In this document: in pieces, positions 14,675 through 15,311 of the stretch | How positions within the stretch are numbered: the stretch's first letter is position 1 | How the letters are laid out: each line of letters opens with the position of its first letter | DNA from: an uncultured Phycisphaerales bacterium | GTDB lineage: Bacteria > Planctomycetota > Phycisphaerae > Phycisphaerales > SM1A02 | Assembly (NCBI GenBank): GCA_946886375.1 | Contig: CAMPIL010000037.1 | Location: forward strand, 1-15,311 | DNA length: 15,311 nucleotides | Direction of reading: 5' to 3' | Made by a program: the position numbers and the translations under genes | Notes under the pieces: generated by a model | The model's input: the letters and a program-made list of their open reading frames with translations, nothing else | Told to the model about the DNA's origin: nothing | Databases searched by the model: none

Positions 14675-15311
14675 ATGATGCCGCTGGTCTTATCGTTGAT
14701 GTCGCGCCTGCGCCGCCGCAGCGCCCCGCTGCGCGCTGAGCGTCGCGAGGCATGCGTCACGCCGGTTCGCGATCCGCGCGAGACAGCCCGGGCGCTGGCG
14801 CAGGCAATCGACCGCGCGATGGAGCGCGGCCTGTGGGAGCACGCCGATCGAATCGCCGCAACGGCCATGCCGCTGGCGCACGAGCACGCCGTGTTGTGCG
14901 AACGCATGGTTCGCCTGCGCCTGGTGCAGGACAAACCCGGCGCCGCGTTGGAGTTGATCGATCATTGCCGTCAGCAGACTTCATCAATGCGACTGCTGCG
15001 ATCGATCTGCATGCTGCACAGCGGCAGGCAGTTTGAAGCGCACATGGAATTGCGCGAATGGGCGTGCAAGCCCTCGGCTCCGTTGCCGGCGCGTCTGCTC
15101 TTGGGATTGCTGGAATGGCGCATGGGAGACGCGGAAGCCGCGGTCGATGCGCTGCATCAGAACCTGCGGCAGATTGAAGATCCGCAATCGCTGATGGCGC
15201 TGATGCTGATCAGCGCATCGCAAGGCAACACGGCGCAGACGCGATGGTGGCGCAGCCGCCTGCAGCAGGCTTCGGCGCATTCGTTCACCGCGCCGCACGC
15301 CAATGCCGTGG
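14675..15311 (+). CDS. Helical TPR-like protein of unknown function (partial, 3' end outside window)
   Basis: An open frame from ATG 14675 (a second ATG follows directly at 14678) runs to the right edge without a stop; 212 codons are seen. The start is Arg-rich (MMPLVLSLMSRLRRRSAPLR) with only a short hydrophobic stretch, so export is doubtful. The rest is alanine- and leucine-rich paired helices of TPR type, for example ALAQAIDRAMERGLWEHADR (41-60), LLRSICMLHSGRQFEAHMEL and LLGLLEWRMGDAEAAVDALH. The last has the classic TPR G-x-x-x-x-A spacing. Codon use is like the neighbouring genes. No strong Shine-Dalgarno precedes the start. It follows the PurF-like gene by 127 bp in the same direction, with no obvious terminator between. 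Function unknown. Confidence 0.7.
   Translation, partial: MMPLVLSLMSRLRRRSAPLRAERREACVTPVRDPRETARALAQAIDRAMERGLWEHADRIAATAMPLAHEHAVLCERMVRLRLVQDKPGAALELIDHCRQQTSSMRLLRSICMLHSGRQFEAHMELREWACKPSAPLPARLLLGLLEWRMGDAEAAVDALHQNLRQIEDPQSLMALMLISASQGNTAQTRWWRSRLQQASAHSFTAPHANAV

Overview
The window looks like chromosomal DNA from a GC-rich planctomycete, most likely of the Phycisphaerae. The basis is inference from content: two secreted proteins built of HAF-type repeats that end in a dockerin-like tail (GDTNCD...VNVNDLL...INAWG), a truncated beta-helix surface protein of the style common in that group, TMTC-like membrane proteins with TPR tails, and the long PurF-like amidotransferase also found in Bacteroidetes. 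No ribosomal RNA, tRNA, CRISPR array, transposase or integrase was seen.

Layout. 1-1258 (-): 5' part of a gene for an exported protein of unknown function, running off the left edge; it has a Gly/Ser-rich linker. 1474-3180 (+): TPR lipoprotein, divergent from the first gene. 3196-3222: hairpin terminator shared with the convergent periplasmic cyclophilin gene 3255-3926 (-). 4067-5980 and 6023-7939 (+): tandem paralogues of a multi-pass GT-C/TMTC-like protein with a TPR C-terminus, 42 bp apart. 7926-8870 (-): a cyclic-nucleotide-binding domain fused to a DUF1003 membrane domain, whose 3' end overlaps the second paralogue by 14 bp. 8963-9181 (+): 72-residue two-helix membrane protein. 9200-9276: imperfect inverted repeat. 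9307-10563 and 11107-12381 (-): two HAF-repeat/dockerin paralogues, which flank a low-GC stretch holding the truncated beta-helix gene 10687-10992 (+). 12556-14547 (+): PurF-like amidophosphoribosyltransferase with repeat-like DNA in its reading frame. 14675-15311 (+): 5' part of an unrecognised helical, TPR-like protein, running off the right edge.

How it fits together. This is not one pathway. The only operon-like unit is the tandem TMTC-like pair. Several products act in the envelope (lipoprotein, periplasmic PPIase, putative protein glycosyltransferases, secreted repeat proteins), so the pair could glycosylate exported proteins, but nothing in the sequence links them directly. The 9.2-12.4 kb section is the accessory-looking part: duplicated genes, a 188-bp near-identical direct repeat, a gene remnant and a drop in GC. 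I found no clear candidate for a wholly new defence or metabolic system. The most unusual points are the repeat-derived segment inside the purF-like gene, the TMTC-like pair in which one copy has lost several conserved residues, and the dockerin-coding repeat shared by the HAF genes.

No gap between genes exceeds 300 bases. The larger ones are 1259-1473 (divergent promoter region), 3927-4066 (divergent, no clear promoter), 10564-10686 (divergent, AT-rich), 10993-11106 (remnant DNA), 12382-12555 (divergent) and 14548-14674 (nothing recognised).
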